Origin: Polaribacter sp. SA4-10
GTDB lineage: Bacteria; Bacteroidota; Bacteroidia; Flavobacteriales; Flavobacteriaceae
Direction: 5' to 3'
Assembly: GCF_002163835.1 (NCBI RefSeq)
Contig: NZ_CP019331.1
Location: 2,765,001 to 2,829,000, forward strand
DNA: 64,000 nt
Position 1 is the stretch's first letter, and the number at the start of each line of letters is the position of its first letter. The notes beneath the pieces were generated by a model. That model was not told where the DNA came from and ran no database searches. It worked only from the letters and a program-made list of their open reading frames with translations. Below, piece by piece: positions 32,997 through 42,500 of this stretch. A program made the translations under genes and the position numbers.

Positions 32997-34622
32997 TTAT
33001 CCTAAGAAAGGGTATTTATAATCTATAGGAGATACCAATGTTTCTTTTATCAATCTAACAGAAGTCCAACGTAATAAATTTTGCGCAGAACCCGCTTTGT
33101 CATTTGTTCCAGAAGCTCTAGCTCCTCCAAAAGGTTGTTGACCAACAACTGCGCCAGAAGGCTTGTCATTAATATAGAAGTTTCCTGCTGCATTTTCTAA
33201 TGCTTTAGAAGCTTTCTCAACAATATATCTGTCTTTCGAAAAGATAGCTCCTGTTAATGCATATTCTGAAGTTTCATCAACTAATTTTAATGAAGCTTCC
33301 CATTCAGCATCTTCATAAACATAAACCGTCATTACAGGTCCAAATAACTCTGTACACATTGTTGCGTACTTTGGAGAATTACTAACAATTACAGTTGGTT
33401 CAATAAAGTATCCAACAGATTTGTCATGGTTTCCACCAACAATTATTTCAGCATCTTTATCTGTTTTTGCTGCATCTATATAACTTGCAATTTTATCAAA
33501 AGAACCTTCATGAATAACTGCATTTACAAAGTTTGAAGTATCCTCTGGAGACCCCATTTTTAGCTCACTAGTTTGTGCAATTAAATGTTTCTTAACCTCC
33601 GGCCAAAGTGACGCAGGAATGTAAGAACGTGAAGCTGCAGAACATTTTTGACCTTGATATTCAAAAGCTCCTCTTGTCATTGCAGTAGCAACTTGTAAAG
33701 GATTTGATGAATTGTGTACCCAGATAAAATCTTTTCCACCAGTTTCTCCAACAATTCTTGGATATGTTTTATAGGTATGAATATTGTTTCCTATTTGTTT
33801 CCATAACTCTTTAAAAACATGCGTAGAACCTGTAAAGTGTAATCCAGAGAAATCTGGAGAAGCTAATACCGTATCAGAAATCATAACAGGATCTCCATAA
33901 ACAACATTAATAACACCATCTGGTAAACCAGCTTCTTTAAATAAGTCTACAATTACTTGTGCAGAATACGCTTGATGATCAGAAGGTTTCCAAACAACAA
34001 CATTACCCATTAAAGCTGCTGCTGCAGGTAAGTTTGCTGCAATAGATGTAAAGTTAAAAGGAGAAATTGCATATACAAACCCTTCTAGTGGTCTATACTC
34101 AACTCTGTTCCAAACGCCTGCGGAAGATGTTGGCTGATCTTTAAAGATATCAGTCATGTATTCTACGTTAAAACGGAAGAAATCAATCATTTCACAAGCA
34201 GCATCAATTTCAGCTTGATATACATTTTTAGATTGTGCAATCATAGTTGCAGCATTCATTCTTGCTCTATAAGGACCCGCTAATAATTCAGCAGCTTTTA
34301 AGAAAATAGCTGCACGTTCCATCCAACTTACGCTAGACCAAGCTTCTCTTGCTGCTAAAGCAGTAGAAATTGCAGTATCTACATGAGATTTATCTGCAGT
34401 ATGATATTGTCCAACAACATGTTTATGATCATGTGGAGGAGTAATGTTTTTTGTGTTTCCAGTTCTAACTTCTTCACCATTAATATGCATAGGCACATCA
34501 ATATTGCTGTTAAACATGGTTTTATATGTTGCTAACAACTCTTCTCTCTCAGGAGAGCCAGGAGCATATCCTTTAACAGGCTCATTTACTGCTTTTGGAA
34601 CTTTAAAAAATCCTCTTGCCAT
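32997..34622 (-). CDS. pruA: L-glutamate gamma-semialdehyde dehydrogenase
   Basis: A 541-residue aldehyde dehydrogenase of the delta-1-pyrroline-5-carboxylate dehydrogenase type, oxidising glutamate semialdehyde to glutamate in proline breakdown. The NAD-binding and catalytic motifs are clear: the Glu in RIVGETGGKD near residue 293, the nucleophile Cys in YQGQKCSAASRSYIP near 327 and the C-terminal PFGGARASGTNDKAGS. It begins with MARGFFKVPKAVNEPV, as in other Bacteroidota stand-alone enzymes. No proline dehydrogenase gene lies in this window. A TAACTTTG box precedes it. Confidence 0.93.
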   Translation of the reverse strand: MARGFFKVPKAVNEPVKGYAPGSPEREELLATYKTMFNSNIDVPMHINGEEVRTGNTKNITPPHDHKHVVGQYHTADKSHVDTAISTALAAREAWSSVSWMERAAIFLKAAELLAGPYRARMNAATMIAQSKNVYQAEIDAACEMIDFFRFNVEYMTDIFKDQPTSSAGVWNRVEYRPLEGFVYAISPFNFTSIAANLPAAAALMGNVVVWKPSDHQAYSAQVIVDLFKEAGLPDGVINVVYGDPVMISDTVLASPDFSGLHFTGSTHVFKELWKQIGNNIHTYKTYPRIVGETGGKDFIWVHNSSNPLQVATAMTRGAFEYQGQKCSAASRSYIPASLWPEVKKHLIAQTSELKMGSPEDTSNFVNAVIHEGSFDKIASYIDAAKTDKDAEIIVGGNHDKSVGYFIEPTVIVSNSPKYATMCTELFGPVMTVYVYEDAEWEASLKLVDETSEYALTGAIFSKDRYIVEKASKALENAAGNFYINDKPSGAVVGQQPFGGARASGTNDKAGSAQNLLRWTSVRLIKETLVSPIDYKYPFLG

Positions 34623-34663
34623 ATTCTATGTTTTTAAAAATTAAATCGACTTATTATAAGTCT

Positions 34664-34671
34664 CAAAGTTA
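34664..34671 (-). promoter_or_regulatory. -7 box of pruA
   Basis: TAACTTTG on the - strand, a full TAnnTTTG match, 42 bases before the pruA start codon at 34622. Confidence 0.5.
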
Positions 34672-34777
34672 CAATTTTTGTTTTAATAAATTTCCCCGAT
34701 ATTTAATGTCTTTTATTGTAGTAAATTCAGTAATAAGAGTGAAATTTGAAACTTATTGTAATTAGGTAAATCTATAT

Positions 34778-35491
34778 ATGTGTACAGTAACCTTTCTCCC
34801 TTTAGGAAATAATGATTTTATTTTAACATCTAATCGTGATGAAACTCCTTTAAGAAAAACAATTCCTCCAACTTCTTATGATGAGAATGGTGTGGAGTTA
34901 ATATATCCAAAAGATGAATTGGCAGGAGGAACTTGGATTGGTATTAGTGATAAGAAAAGATTGGTTTGTTTGCTAAATGGAGGATTTGAAAAGCATCAGA
35001 GAAATCAATATTATAAAATGAGCAGAGGAGTTATTGTAAAAAAGGTACTTTCTGCTGATGATGGAATTGATTTTATTAATGATTTTGATTTTACAGAAAT
35101 TGAACCTTTTACAATTGTTTTGGTAGATTGGGAAAATAAAATAGAAACCTATGAATTTGTGTGGGATGGAAAAATAAAACATATAACCAAACTAGAACAA
35201 GAACCTAAAATTTGGTCTTCATCTACTTTATATGCAGATGAAATGAAAACCTTAAGAAAAGAGTGGTTTGTAAATTGGTTAAATAATAATAATGAGTTTC
35301 ATCAAGATAAAATACTTGAATTTCATCAAAATGAAAAATTAGGAACTCCAGATATTTCTTTAAAAATGAAACGCTCTTTTGTGGAAACTGTAAGTGTAAC
35401 TTCGGTAAAGAAAATAGCATCAGCAATAGAGATGACTTACTTAGATTTACTAACAACTAATAAAGTGCAAAAGAAATCAATCCAACAATAA
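34778..35491 (+). CDS. NRDE family protein (TANGO2-like)
   Basis: A 237-residue protein with the N-terminal MCTVTFLP...FILTSNRDE signature of the NRDE/TANGO2 family. The Cys at position 2 may act as an N-terminal nucleophile, as in Ntn-type hydrolases. Later conserved stretches are GGTWIGISDKKRLVCLLNGG and TYEFVWDGKIKH. Human TANGO2 is linked to lipid and haem handling; the bacterial role is not known. Its last 35 bases overlap the 3' end of the convergent DUF3667 gene, so no terminator lies between them. Confidence 0.82.
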   Translation: MCTVTFLPLGNNDFILTSNRDETPLRKTIPPTSYDENGVELIYPKDELAGGTWIGISDKKRLVCLLNGGFEKHQRNQYYKMSRGVIVKKVLSADDGIDFINDFDFTEIEPFTIVLVDWENKIETYEFVWDGKIKHITKLEQEPKIWSSSTLYADEMKTLRKEWFVNWLNNNNEFHQDKILEFHQNEKLGTPDISLKMKRSFVETVSVTSVKKIASAIEMTYLDLLTTNKVQKKSIQQ

Positions 35492-36581
35492 CAGCACCAA
35501 TAATAGAAATTAAAAGATAGGTAAGGTTGAGTAATATGAATTTTATAAGGGTTTTAAAATAACCTTGTTGATAAAACTTATGCATGGCTATCAAAAGATA
35601 CATTAAAAACAAGATTGTAAAAACCCATAATTGTGGTTTTGCCCCAAATAGTTCTACTAAAAAGTAAATAGATAAAAGCATAAAGAACACGGTTTGTGTG
35701 TGAAACACAAAAACCAGATGATCTACATATGTGTATTTTCTTCTGATATAAAATAATTTTAAAAATAGGGTGAAGAAGGGTAAAAACACAAATAATGCTA
35801 CGGAACCATAAGAGAGCAATTGGCTAATAAATTGTTCTTGACTTTCTGCTTCATCAATCAAAGAATTAATCACTTTTGCTCGGCTATAGATAAACCTATT
35901 AAGGAATGTTTTGTTTTTTTGAAGGCTATCTAAAGCTTCATCTATATTTATTTTAGGATGTTTTTTTTGAAATTTTAAATAATCTTGAATTTGAAGGCTG
36001 CCAAAATTAATTTTATTTTTAGGAACTTTTTTTGTAGAATCTTCGGCTTCTTCAATAACTTTACCTACAATTTCTTTTCTTTTGACAGCGTCTAAAGGAA
36101 TCCTAGAGTTTTTAAGTTCTTTATTAACAGTTTTTTTTAACGAGTCTATATCAACAGCTTTAAAAACGTCATCAGTTTCAAAAGAAATTACCCTCGATTG
36201 TTTTTTTTCAGTGCCGTTTTTCAGTTCTTTAAATTTATCGATGCTTTTAGAGAGCCCTAAGATTAAAAAGAATAGAATAGAAACGGTTAAATAAAAACGA
36301 AAAGGATTTGAGTAGCGCTGTCTTTTTCCATCAACATAGTCTCTAGAAACTTTACCAGGCTTTATTAAAAGTGGAATTATTGTATTCCAAAATTTTGCAT
36401 CAAAATTGAACAATCCATTAAAAATTTCATGAATAAAATTTTTAAAAGTAATTTTGTTTCCTTTGTTAGCTTGTCCACAATCTGGACAGAATTTTTCTTG
36501 CCCACTAAATGGGTGTCCACAGTTTAAACATTCTGGATCTTTAGCAATTGCTACCTTTTTCTTTGTTTTAGTTAGTTTAAT
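35457..36581 (-). CDS. DUF3667 family membrane protein with N-terminal zinc ribbon, apparent ATT start
   Basis: The reading frame runs back well past the first TTG (36413) through a CxxC-CxxC zinc ribbon, CLNCGHPFSGQEKFCPDCGQ, that belongs to the DUF3667 family. So the gene starts upstream. No ATG, GTG or TTG exists between this ribbon and the in-frame stop further up. ATT at 36581 (or 36584), overlapping the apaG stop, is the most likely start and gives about 374 residues. The rest has a DYVDGKRQRYSNPFRFYLT motif, a long charged loop and four to five C-terminal membrane segments. It is probably translated by coupling to apaG. Function unknown. Confidence 0.7.
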   Translation of the reverse strand: MKLTKTKKKVAIAKDPECLNCGHPFSGQEKFCPDCGQANKGNKITFKNFIHEIFNGLFNFDAKFWNTIIPLLIKPGKVSRDYVDGKRQRYSNPFRFYLTVSILFFLILGLSKSIDKFKELKNGTEKKQSRVISFETDDVFKAVDIDSLKKTVNKELKNSRIPLDAVKRKEIVGKVIEEAEDSTKKVPKNKINFGSLQIQDYLKFQKKHPKINIDEALDSLQKNKTFLNRFIYSRAKVINSLIDEAESQEQFISQLLSYGSVALFVFLPFFTLFLKLFYIRRKYTYVDHLVFVFHTQTVFFMLLSIYFLVELFGAKPQLWVFTILFLMYLLIAMHKFYQQGYFKTLIKFILLNLTYLLISIIGAVIVGLISFALY

Positions 36582-36958
36582 AATACAGGTGTTGTTAGTT
36601 GAAAAATTGGTATATATACTTTAAATTGATCGTACGTTTCTAGGTTTATCATTGTGTAAAAACCTTTCATAGCGCCCATGTTAGACTCTAAAAAGCAACC
36701 AGAACTATAGGTGTAAACGTCATTTGGTTTTAAAATAGGAGTTTGCCCAACTACACCTTCGCCACTTACAATTTCTGTTTTGTTTAAAGAATCGTAGATT
36801 TTCCAAAACCTATCTGTAAGTTTTACCGTATTTGAAGACGTGTTTTTTATGGTAATGATATATGCAAAAGTATAAAACAACCTATTATTTCTATAGTTTG
36901 TACCGTTGTATTTAGTTTTTACAGATATTTTTATCCCTTTTGTAATTTGCTCTACCAT
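36572..36958 (-). CDS. apaG: ApaG domain protein
   Basis: A 128-residue ApaG protein starting at MVEQITKGIKISVKTKY. The fibronectin-like fold shows the family sequence: NRLFYTFAYIITIKNTSSNTVKLTDRFW, then GEGVVGQTPILKPNDVYTYSSGC and MKGFYTM near the C terminus. ApaG is linked to protein-protein contacts and to cobalt/magnesium resistance in enterobacteria; here the role is unknown. It lies between the T9SS plug gene (49 bp upstream) and DUF3667, which overlaps its stop. A longer start at 37045 is possible but would overlap the plug gene. Confidence 0.88.
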   Translation of the reverse strand: MVEQITKGIKISVKTKYNGTNYRNNRLFYTFAYIITIKNTSSNTVKLTDRFWKIYDSLNKTEIVSGEGVVGQTPILKPNDVYTYSSGCFLESNMGAMKGFYTMINLETYDQFKVYIPIFQLTTPVLLN

Positions 36959-37007
36959 TATAGTAAAAGTAGCTTTTTTGTGGATTAAACACAAATCAAT
37001 TTTTCTT

Positions 37008-38222
37008 TTATCTATTTTGATTAAAGAAACCTGTGCCAACACCAATTACACGTTCTATAAAACTACCAAAAGGTTTGTAGTATACAATTACAGAATATTC
37101 ATTTTCTGTTTCGTAAAAAGTACCATTTAATTCGTTTGTGTTTACAAAACCATCTTTACCAACGGTAGCAAAAGTGTAGTTGTAAAAACCTTGTTTTAAT
37201 AGGAAGTTTCCTTTGTAAGATTTTTCTTCAGCATTATAATACATTTTGGTTTCTTCAGAAATTGCAAAATCATTAAAAGCGCCATAAACATAAACTTCCT
37301 TTTCTGTAAAAGGGGTATCAACCAAAACAGAAAAATGCATCATTGCATAATCGGCTTCAGTTTTAGCATCAGATGCTTCTAAAGTTCTTATTACAAATTG
37401 GCCATTAATATCTGGGTTGTAGCTGTATCTTTTAAACTCATTAAATGTAAACGGATATAAATAATGATGGTAAACCTCTTTTTTTTCTACTTTAATAATG
37501 TTTAAACTACCGTTTCTAATGATTTTATTGTCAAAATAAAAATATTCATTTCCTCCCCAAAAATTTGTTTTGTTTGTATACGTGTATAAAAGTTGATTTT
37601 GTTTGAAGAAAGTAGGTTGTAAATCTGTTATTTTTTCGCTCCAATTATTGTTTTTTAGAATCACAACATTAATTTCTTGATTTGGATTGTTAATTCTAAT
37701 ATTTGGATGATTTACAGAAAACTGAATGGTTTGTTGGGTGTTTAATGTTTTTGTATTTCTACTTCTTTCAACAGAAACACCAACTATTGTCGCTTTTTCA
37801 TATAGTATAAAACGTCTTGTAAAAACAACATCATCATATTTGTCAAGAACAGATAATAAGTAATTCCCGCTTTCTTTAATTTTAGTATTTATATTCGGAA
37901 TTTGTACTGCGTAATGTGTGTAATTCTGAAGTGTATTAAATGAGTTTGTTACATTAATAATTGAATTTTGATTAAAACCATCAATATATTGGCTAGATAA
38001 TAACCTGCTAGATTGCCAATCGTGCGTCATGTGCTCAATTTTATATTTATACTCTTTGCTATCTGCATCTAAATCATCAAAAGACAATTCTAAAACGGTG
38101 CCTAAAGGAACAATTGAAGAAAAGTAGTTTTCTTGTAAAGGTCTTAATTGTATCGTTTTTATGTTCTGAGAAATTACAGAATTAAAAAAGAAGACTAAAA
38201 TTATTGTTATTTTTTGATGCAT
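37008..38222 (-). CDS. Type IX secretion system plug protein (DUF5103)
   Basis: A 404-residue secreted protein starting at MHQKITIILVFFFNSVISQ, with the typical flavobacterial signal end before QNIKTIQLRP. The body matches DUF5103: TIQLRPLQENYFSSIVPLGTVLELSFDDL, YKIEHMTHDWQSSRLLSSQYIDGF, and a C-terminal YVYGAFNDFAISEETKMYYN. In Flavobacterium johnsoniae a DUF5103 protein closes the periplasmic side of the SprA translocon when no PorV partner is bound. The window also encodes several T9SS substrates. A longer start eight codons upstream would weaken the signal peptide. Confidence 0.83.
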   Translation of the reverse strand: MHQKITIILVFFFNSVISQNIKTIQLRPLQENYFSSIVPLGTVLELSFDDLDADSKEYKYKIEHMTHDWQSSRLLSSQYIDGFNQNSIINVTNSFNTLQNYTHYAVQIPNINTKIKESGNYLLSVLDKYDDVVFTRRFILYEKATIVGVSVERSRNTKTLNTQQTIQFSVNHPNIRINNPNQEINVVILKNNNWSEKITDLQPTFFKQNQLLYTYTNKTNFWGGNEYFYFDNKIIRNGSLNIIKVEKKEVYHHYLYPFTFNEFKRYSYNPDINGQFVIRTLEASDAKTEADYAMMHFSVLVDTPFTEKEVYVYGAFNDFAISEETKMYYNAEEKSYKGNFLLKQGFYNYTFATVGKDGFVNTNELNGTFYETENEYSVIVYYKPFGSFIERVIGVGTGFFNQNR

Positions 38223-38552
38223 ATTTTTAATGATAATGAAATTCAAAAATAGACCTTTTTAAGTTTAAATGTATATCGCAAAAAGTGTTCCTTTTCTGAG
38301 CTATTAAAAAATACACTTAGCATTTAGAGAGTAAATATAGAAAACACAATTTAAAGGTTATTTTTTAAAACTATTCTTTTTTAATAAAAATAATTTATTT
38401 AAAACTTGGTTTTTAAGTTACTTAGTGTGGTTTTATACTTGGTTTGTAAAAGAGGACTAAAAAATTATAGAGATATTAACTCCTCACTTAATGCTTTAAC
38501 CATTATTTATTGCCTTACTTGCGAGTAAATTAAGTCCTAAATTATATTTATC
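38223..38552. other. Divergent intergenic region before the surface-protein operon
   Basis: 330 bp between the plug gene and the fibre-like gene. TATATTTA at 38541-38548 differs from TAnnTTTG only in the last base and lies close to the ATG at 38553. I found no convincing hairpin or repeat. Confidence 0.3.
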
Positions 38553-39482
38553 ATGAAAAAATCATTTTTAAGCCTATTGTTCTTTTGCATTTCTGTAAAC
38601 TTTTTTGCACAAGGTATTTCTGTTCAAGGAATTGCCAGAGATGCCCAAAGTTCTGCCATTACGGATAAACCTTTAACTTTTACGTTTAGCATTACAACAA
38701 ATAACAATACAGAGCTTTATGCAGAAACAAAGACTATTAAGACAGATGTTTTTGGTGTTTTTTCTCACATCGTAAAAAATGGAACTCCACAGAATTCAAC
38801 TGTGTTTAGTGAGATAGATTTCTCAATTCAAGATTTAAAAATGAAAGTATCTGTAGTTTATGAAGGTAATACTATAGAAGTTTACGATCAAACATTTCAA
38901 TATACACCCTATGCCCATTATGCTATAAATGCAGAACATGCTGCCAATGGCGTTCCTACAGGTGCTATTATGCCTTATATAGGTACAGATGCTCCTTTGG
39001 GTTGGGTGCTTTGTGATGGAAGAAGTATAGAAAATAATGATGATGCAATAGCATTAAAAAACTTAATAGGGAATAATGTACCTAACCTTAGTGGTAGGTT
39101 TTTAAAAGGTGTTGGTGCAAGAGATGACGGGGATTTCGTTGATGAAATTTCTTTAAATCAATTTCAAAGTCAGCAAACTAGGTTAACGCAACATTTGCAT
39201 GGTTCAGCTGGTTTATTCACGAACGGGGCAGGAGAGCATAGACACGATATTGAGAAATTACCTATGGATAGTCAAATTATTACTGGTAATGGTGGTATGC
39301 CACATCTAAAAGATTCAAATGGACAAGATGAAAGTTTTGCTGCTGTTTCAGGAGGGGGTGATGCTATTAGTGAAAGTGGGGCTCACTTGCATGACGTATT
39401 AGGTACTACAGATTTTACGGCTACTGATAATAAGGAGATTAGACCAAGTAGTTACGGTGTAAATTATATCATAAAATTATAG
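38553..39482 (+). CDS. Exported phage tail-collar/HxH fibre-like protein
   Basis: A 309-residue protein with a Sec signal peptide (MKKSFLSLLFFCISVNFFAQ) followed by a beta-rich region of about 110 residues. Next comes a phage tail-collar domain (GAIMPYIGTDAPLGWVLCDG near 145-165, then NLSGRFLKGVG). The C-terminal third holds three HxH motifs (HLH 214-216, HRH 229-231, HLH 278-280) in glycine-rich turns. This resembles the metal-binding tips of T4 gp12 and gp37. No T9SS sorting domain is present. It is first of four closely spaced genes, 21 bp before the giant gene. I infer a trimeric surface fibre; there are no phage genes nearby. Confidence 0.8.
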   Translation: MKKSFLSLLFFCISVNFFAQGISVQGIARDAQSSAITDKPLTFTFSITTNNNTELYAETKTIKTDVFGVFSHIVKNGTPQNSTVFSEIDFSIQDLKMKVSVVYEGNTIEVYDQTFQYTPYAHYAINAEHAANGVPTGAIMPYIGTDAPLGWVLCDGRSIENNDDAIALKNLIGNNVPNLSGRFLKGVGARDDGDFVDEISLNQFQSQQTRLTQHLHGSAGLFTNGAGEHRHDIEKLPMDSQIITGNGGMPHLKDSNGQDESFAAVSGGGDAISESGAHLHDVLGTTDFTATDNKEIRPSSYGVNYIIKL

Positions 39483-39503
39483 TCATTTTTAAAATTTTAC
39501 AAT

Positions 39504-42500
39504 ATGAATAAAATACTACAAGTTATCTGTTTGTGTTTGTTGGTTCATACTGCCAAGGCACAAGAGCAGAGTCAGCACCAACTTTTTGTTGGTAATGCTG
39601 CTATAGATTATAAATCTACTGATGACTATAATTTGCAAATGCAAGTAGGAAATCCACTTCCTTCTTTTTTATATCCTAGTGCATTTAGAACTAGGTTTGG
39701 TTTTCCTTATGGCATCCTATATATTGCGCAAACTTTTGTTATCGATGGTTTCGAAGTTTCAAAAGGGTATTATACCGATAGGGTAAATATTAAGTGGGAA
39801 TTTGGTGCAAACCAGAATGTTACAGAAAAAATTAATATTTATAGAAAAGAATTAGGGAGTGTAACGCCAATGCAGTTAATTAGTAGCGTAAGCAAAGATG
39901 TTTATGAGTATAATGACACCCAAACACAAGGGGGTGTTTTATACGAATATAAAGTAGAAGCTGTGGGTGTTTCTGAGATTGAAGAACTGTATACTACGTA
40001 TATAACAGGTGTGGGTTTTAGAAATCCAACAGCCACGGTTTCTGGATCTATAAGTTTTGATGGAGGTAGCCCAGTGCAAGATGCTCTTGTTTTTGCAGAA
40101 GCAAACGGAGCGGATAACAATTCTGGATCTAGTTTACAATTTATAGGGGGTTTTGTGGAGATTAATAATATTGAATATGAAATACCTACCAAGCAATTAA
40201 CACTACAAACTTGGGTTACTAAACAAGATTATATTATTCAATTACAAACCACAGATAATTATAATATAGAATTCAGTGCGGGTAAATTTATAGACATAGA
40301 CAGCGCTGTGCATTCTATCAAGTTAGAAGTTTTAATTAATGGTCAACAACTTACAACGGTTATATTAAAAGATTCTTATCCTACAGGAGAATTAGATAAT
40401 GAAGGAAATGATGTTTTTGAAAATATTTCTTCTTTAACAGATACATCTTTTATTCATGTTTCTACTGTTTTAGAACAAGGAAGTAAACCAAAATTTTATC
40501 TTAACGGAAGAGAAATAACGCAAGCATATATAGATGGTATTTTTGGTTCTGATAGCGTTTCTAAACCTAGTTTAAATGTTGGTGTATTCTCAAATTATAC
40601 TATAGATGCTACCATTGATAAAGTAATTATTGGACAAGGTATTAATGGAGACGGGTATAATGGCTATTTAGATGAGGTTAGAATTTGGCAACGTGCACTC
40701 TCTGAAGATGAAATAAGAAGAGATTACAGAAGGTATATAAGTGGTAGCGAAACTGATTTAAGCATCTACTTAAGAATGGATGAAAAAGAAGGTGCCAATG
40801 TGTATGATTTTTCTAAAAAAGGATTTCGTCAAAACAAAAACGATGGTTTTTTTGGCAGTAAAGTTGGTTTTAGTTCGGTGACTCCTACAAAAAAACAATT
40901 AGGTGTTTTTGGAGTTACAGATGCAAATGGTGCTTATACCATTTCTAGTATTGGGTATGCAGGTACAGGAGAGTCTTTTGTAATTTCACCATCTTTAGGT
41001 GTACATAAATTTGAACCCGCAAGCCAATCCTTATTTTTAGGAGCAGAAGCAAGTGTGGTGAATCAATTAAATTTTAAAGACATTTCTTCTTTTAAATTTA
41101 ATGGTAGAGCAGTTTATAATGTTCAAGGTGTATTTAATAGTACTACTTTAGATAATACTGAAGCCTATAGAGATATTCAGGATTTTGGTTATAATCAATA
41201 TCAAGTTACCAGCAATAATAATAGAATTACTCTCAATAAAGGGCAGTATTATTACGATGGCGGTACTATAAATCTTAATAACGGATATTATGAAGACGGA
41301 GAATTAAAAAAATACCCCGTAATTGGTTTGGAGAAAGCCAATATCTACATAGACGGAAACATTGTGATTAATGCAAATAACCAACCAGTAGAGACAGATT
41401 CAGATGGTAGTTTTAGTATTAATGTACCTATTGGACAACATCGGATAGAAGTTAGAAAAGATGGACACACTTTTGCTCATAATGGTTATTTTCCAGCCTC
41501 AGACACCTTTAATTTTGTTGAAGACCAAATAGAACAAAGATGGTTTATAGACACTACAAGAATTTCTTTAGTTGGTAGAGTTGTGGGAGGTAAAATAGAA
41601 TCGGATAAACCTGTAGGTTTTGGATTAGAGGGTGCGTTTTCTTATACAAATAACGCAGGTACAGATAATGAAGAAACAGAGCTAATTTCTTCTAAAAATA
41701 ATATTGGTATTGCAGAGATTATCTTAAAAGGTAATATTAATACCACTAGTTTAGATGTTTCTGTTGCAACAGATTCCATAACCGGCGAATATAAAACTTC
41801 TTTAATTCCGTATATATATCATATTAAACCTGGTGATTTAAAAGTTCCGTCAAACCCAGCCTTAAATGGTGCTTTTTTAACCAGTACTGAAACACTTAAT
41901 TTAGTAACAACACCAGTTTTAGACTCTGTTAGCTACACAACAAAAGACGGTACAGAATTGTTTTCAGAAGCATTTCATCATAAAAAAAGTTTTAGATACA
42001 ACGCTCCTGTAACTGTAGAATTGATAAACCAAGAATATGAGAGGGAAATTGAAATAGGTGGAAATATCTATAATATTGCTGCATTAACAGTTCCTTTATA
42101 TCTTCAGAGAAAAAAGTACAATATGCTGTTCGAAGTCTCACAGAATTATGTAAATAAAGATGCTGCAGTAGACGTTTTAATTAAAGAATTTTTTACAGAA
42201 GGAACTTTTAATATCACAAATAATTTTGAGATTGCAGGTGCAAGTACAATGGCACTTATTCAAAATAGAACACAATATAAATACTCCTTTTACGCAGGAG
42301 AACCAAATATTTCAATTGCTGATTCTTTTAAAAGTGCAATTACGGTTCAATATAGTATACCAGGTAGTAATACATTGACTATTTCTAATTTAGATTATTT
42401 TAAAAATGAAGGAATTGTAAAAGGAGGTAAAAGTTCTGGTGGTGTAGCTTTTGCTACCATTGCACCAGAGGTTCCAGATATTATTTTAAGAGATCCACCA

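Noticed and set aside
38553..39482. Prophage remnant
   Set aside because: The tail-collar gene has a signal peptide and sits in an operon of exported host proteins; no capsid, terminase or integrase gene is near.
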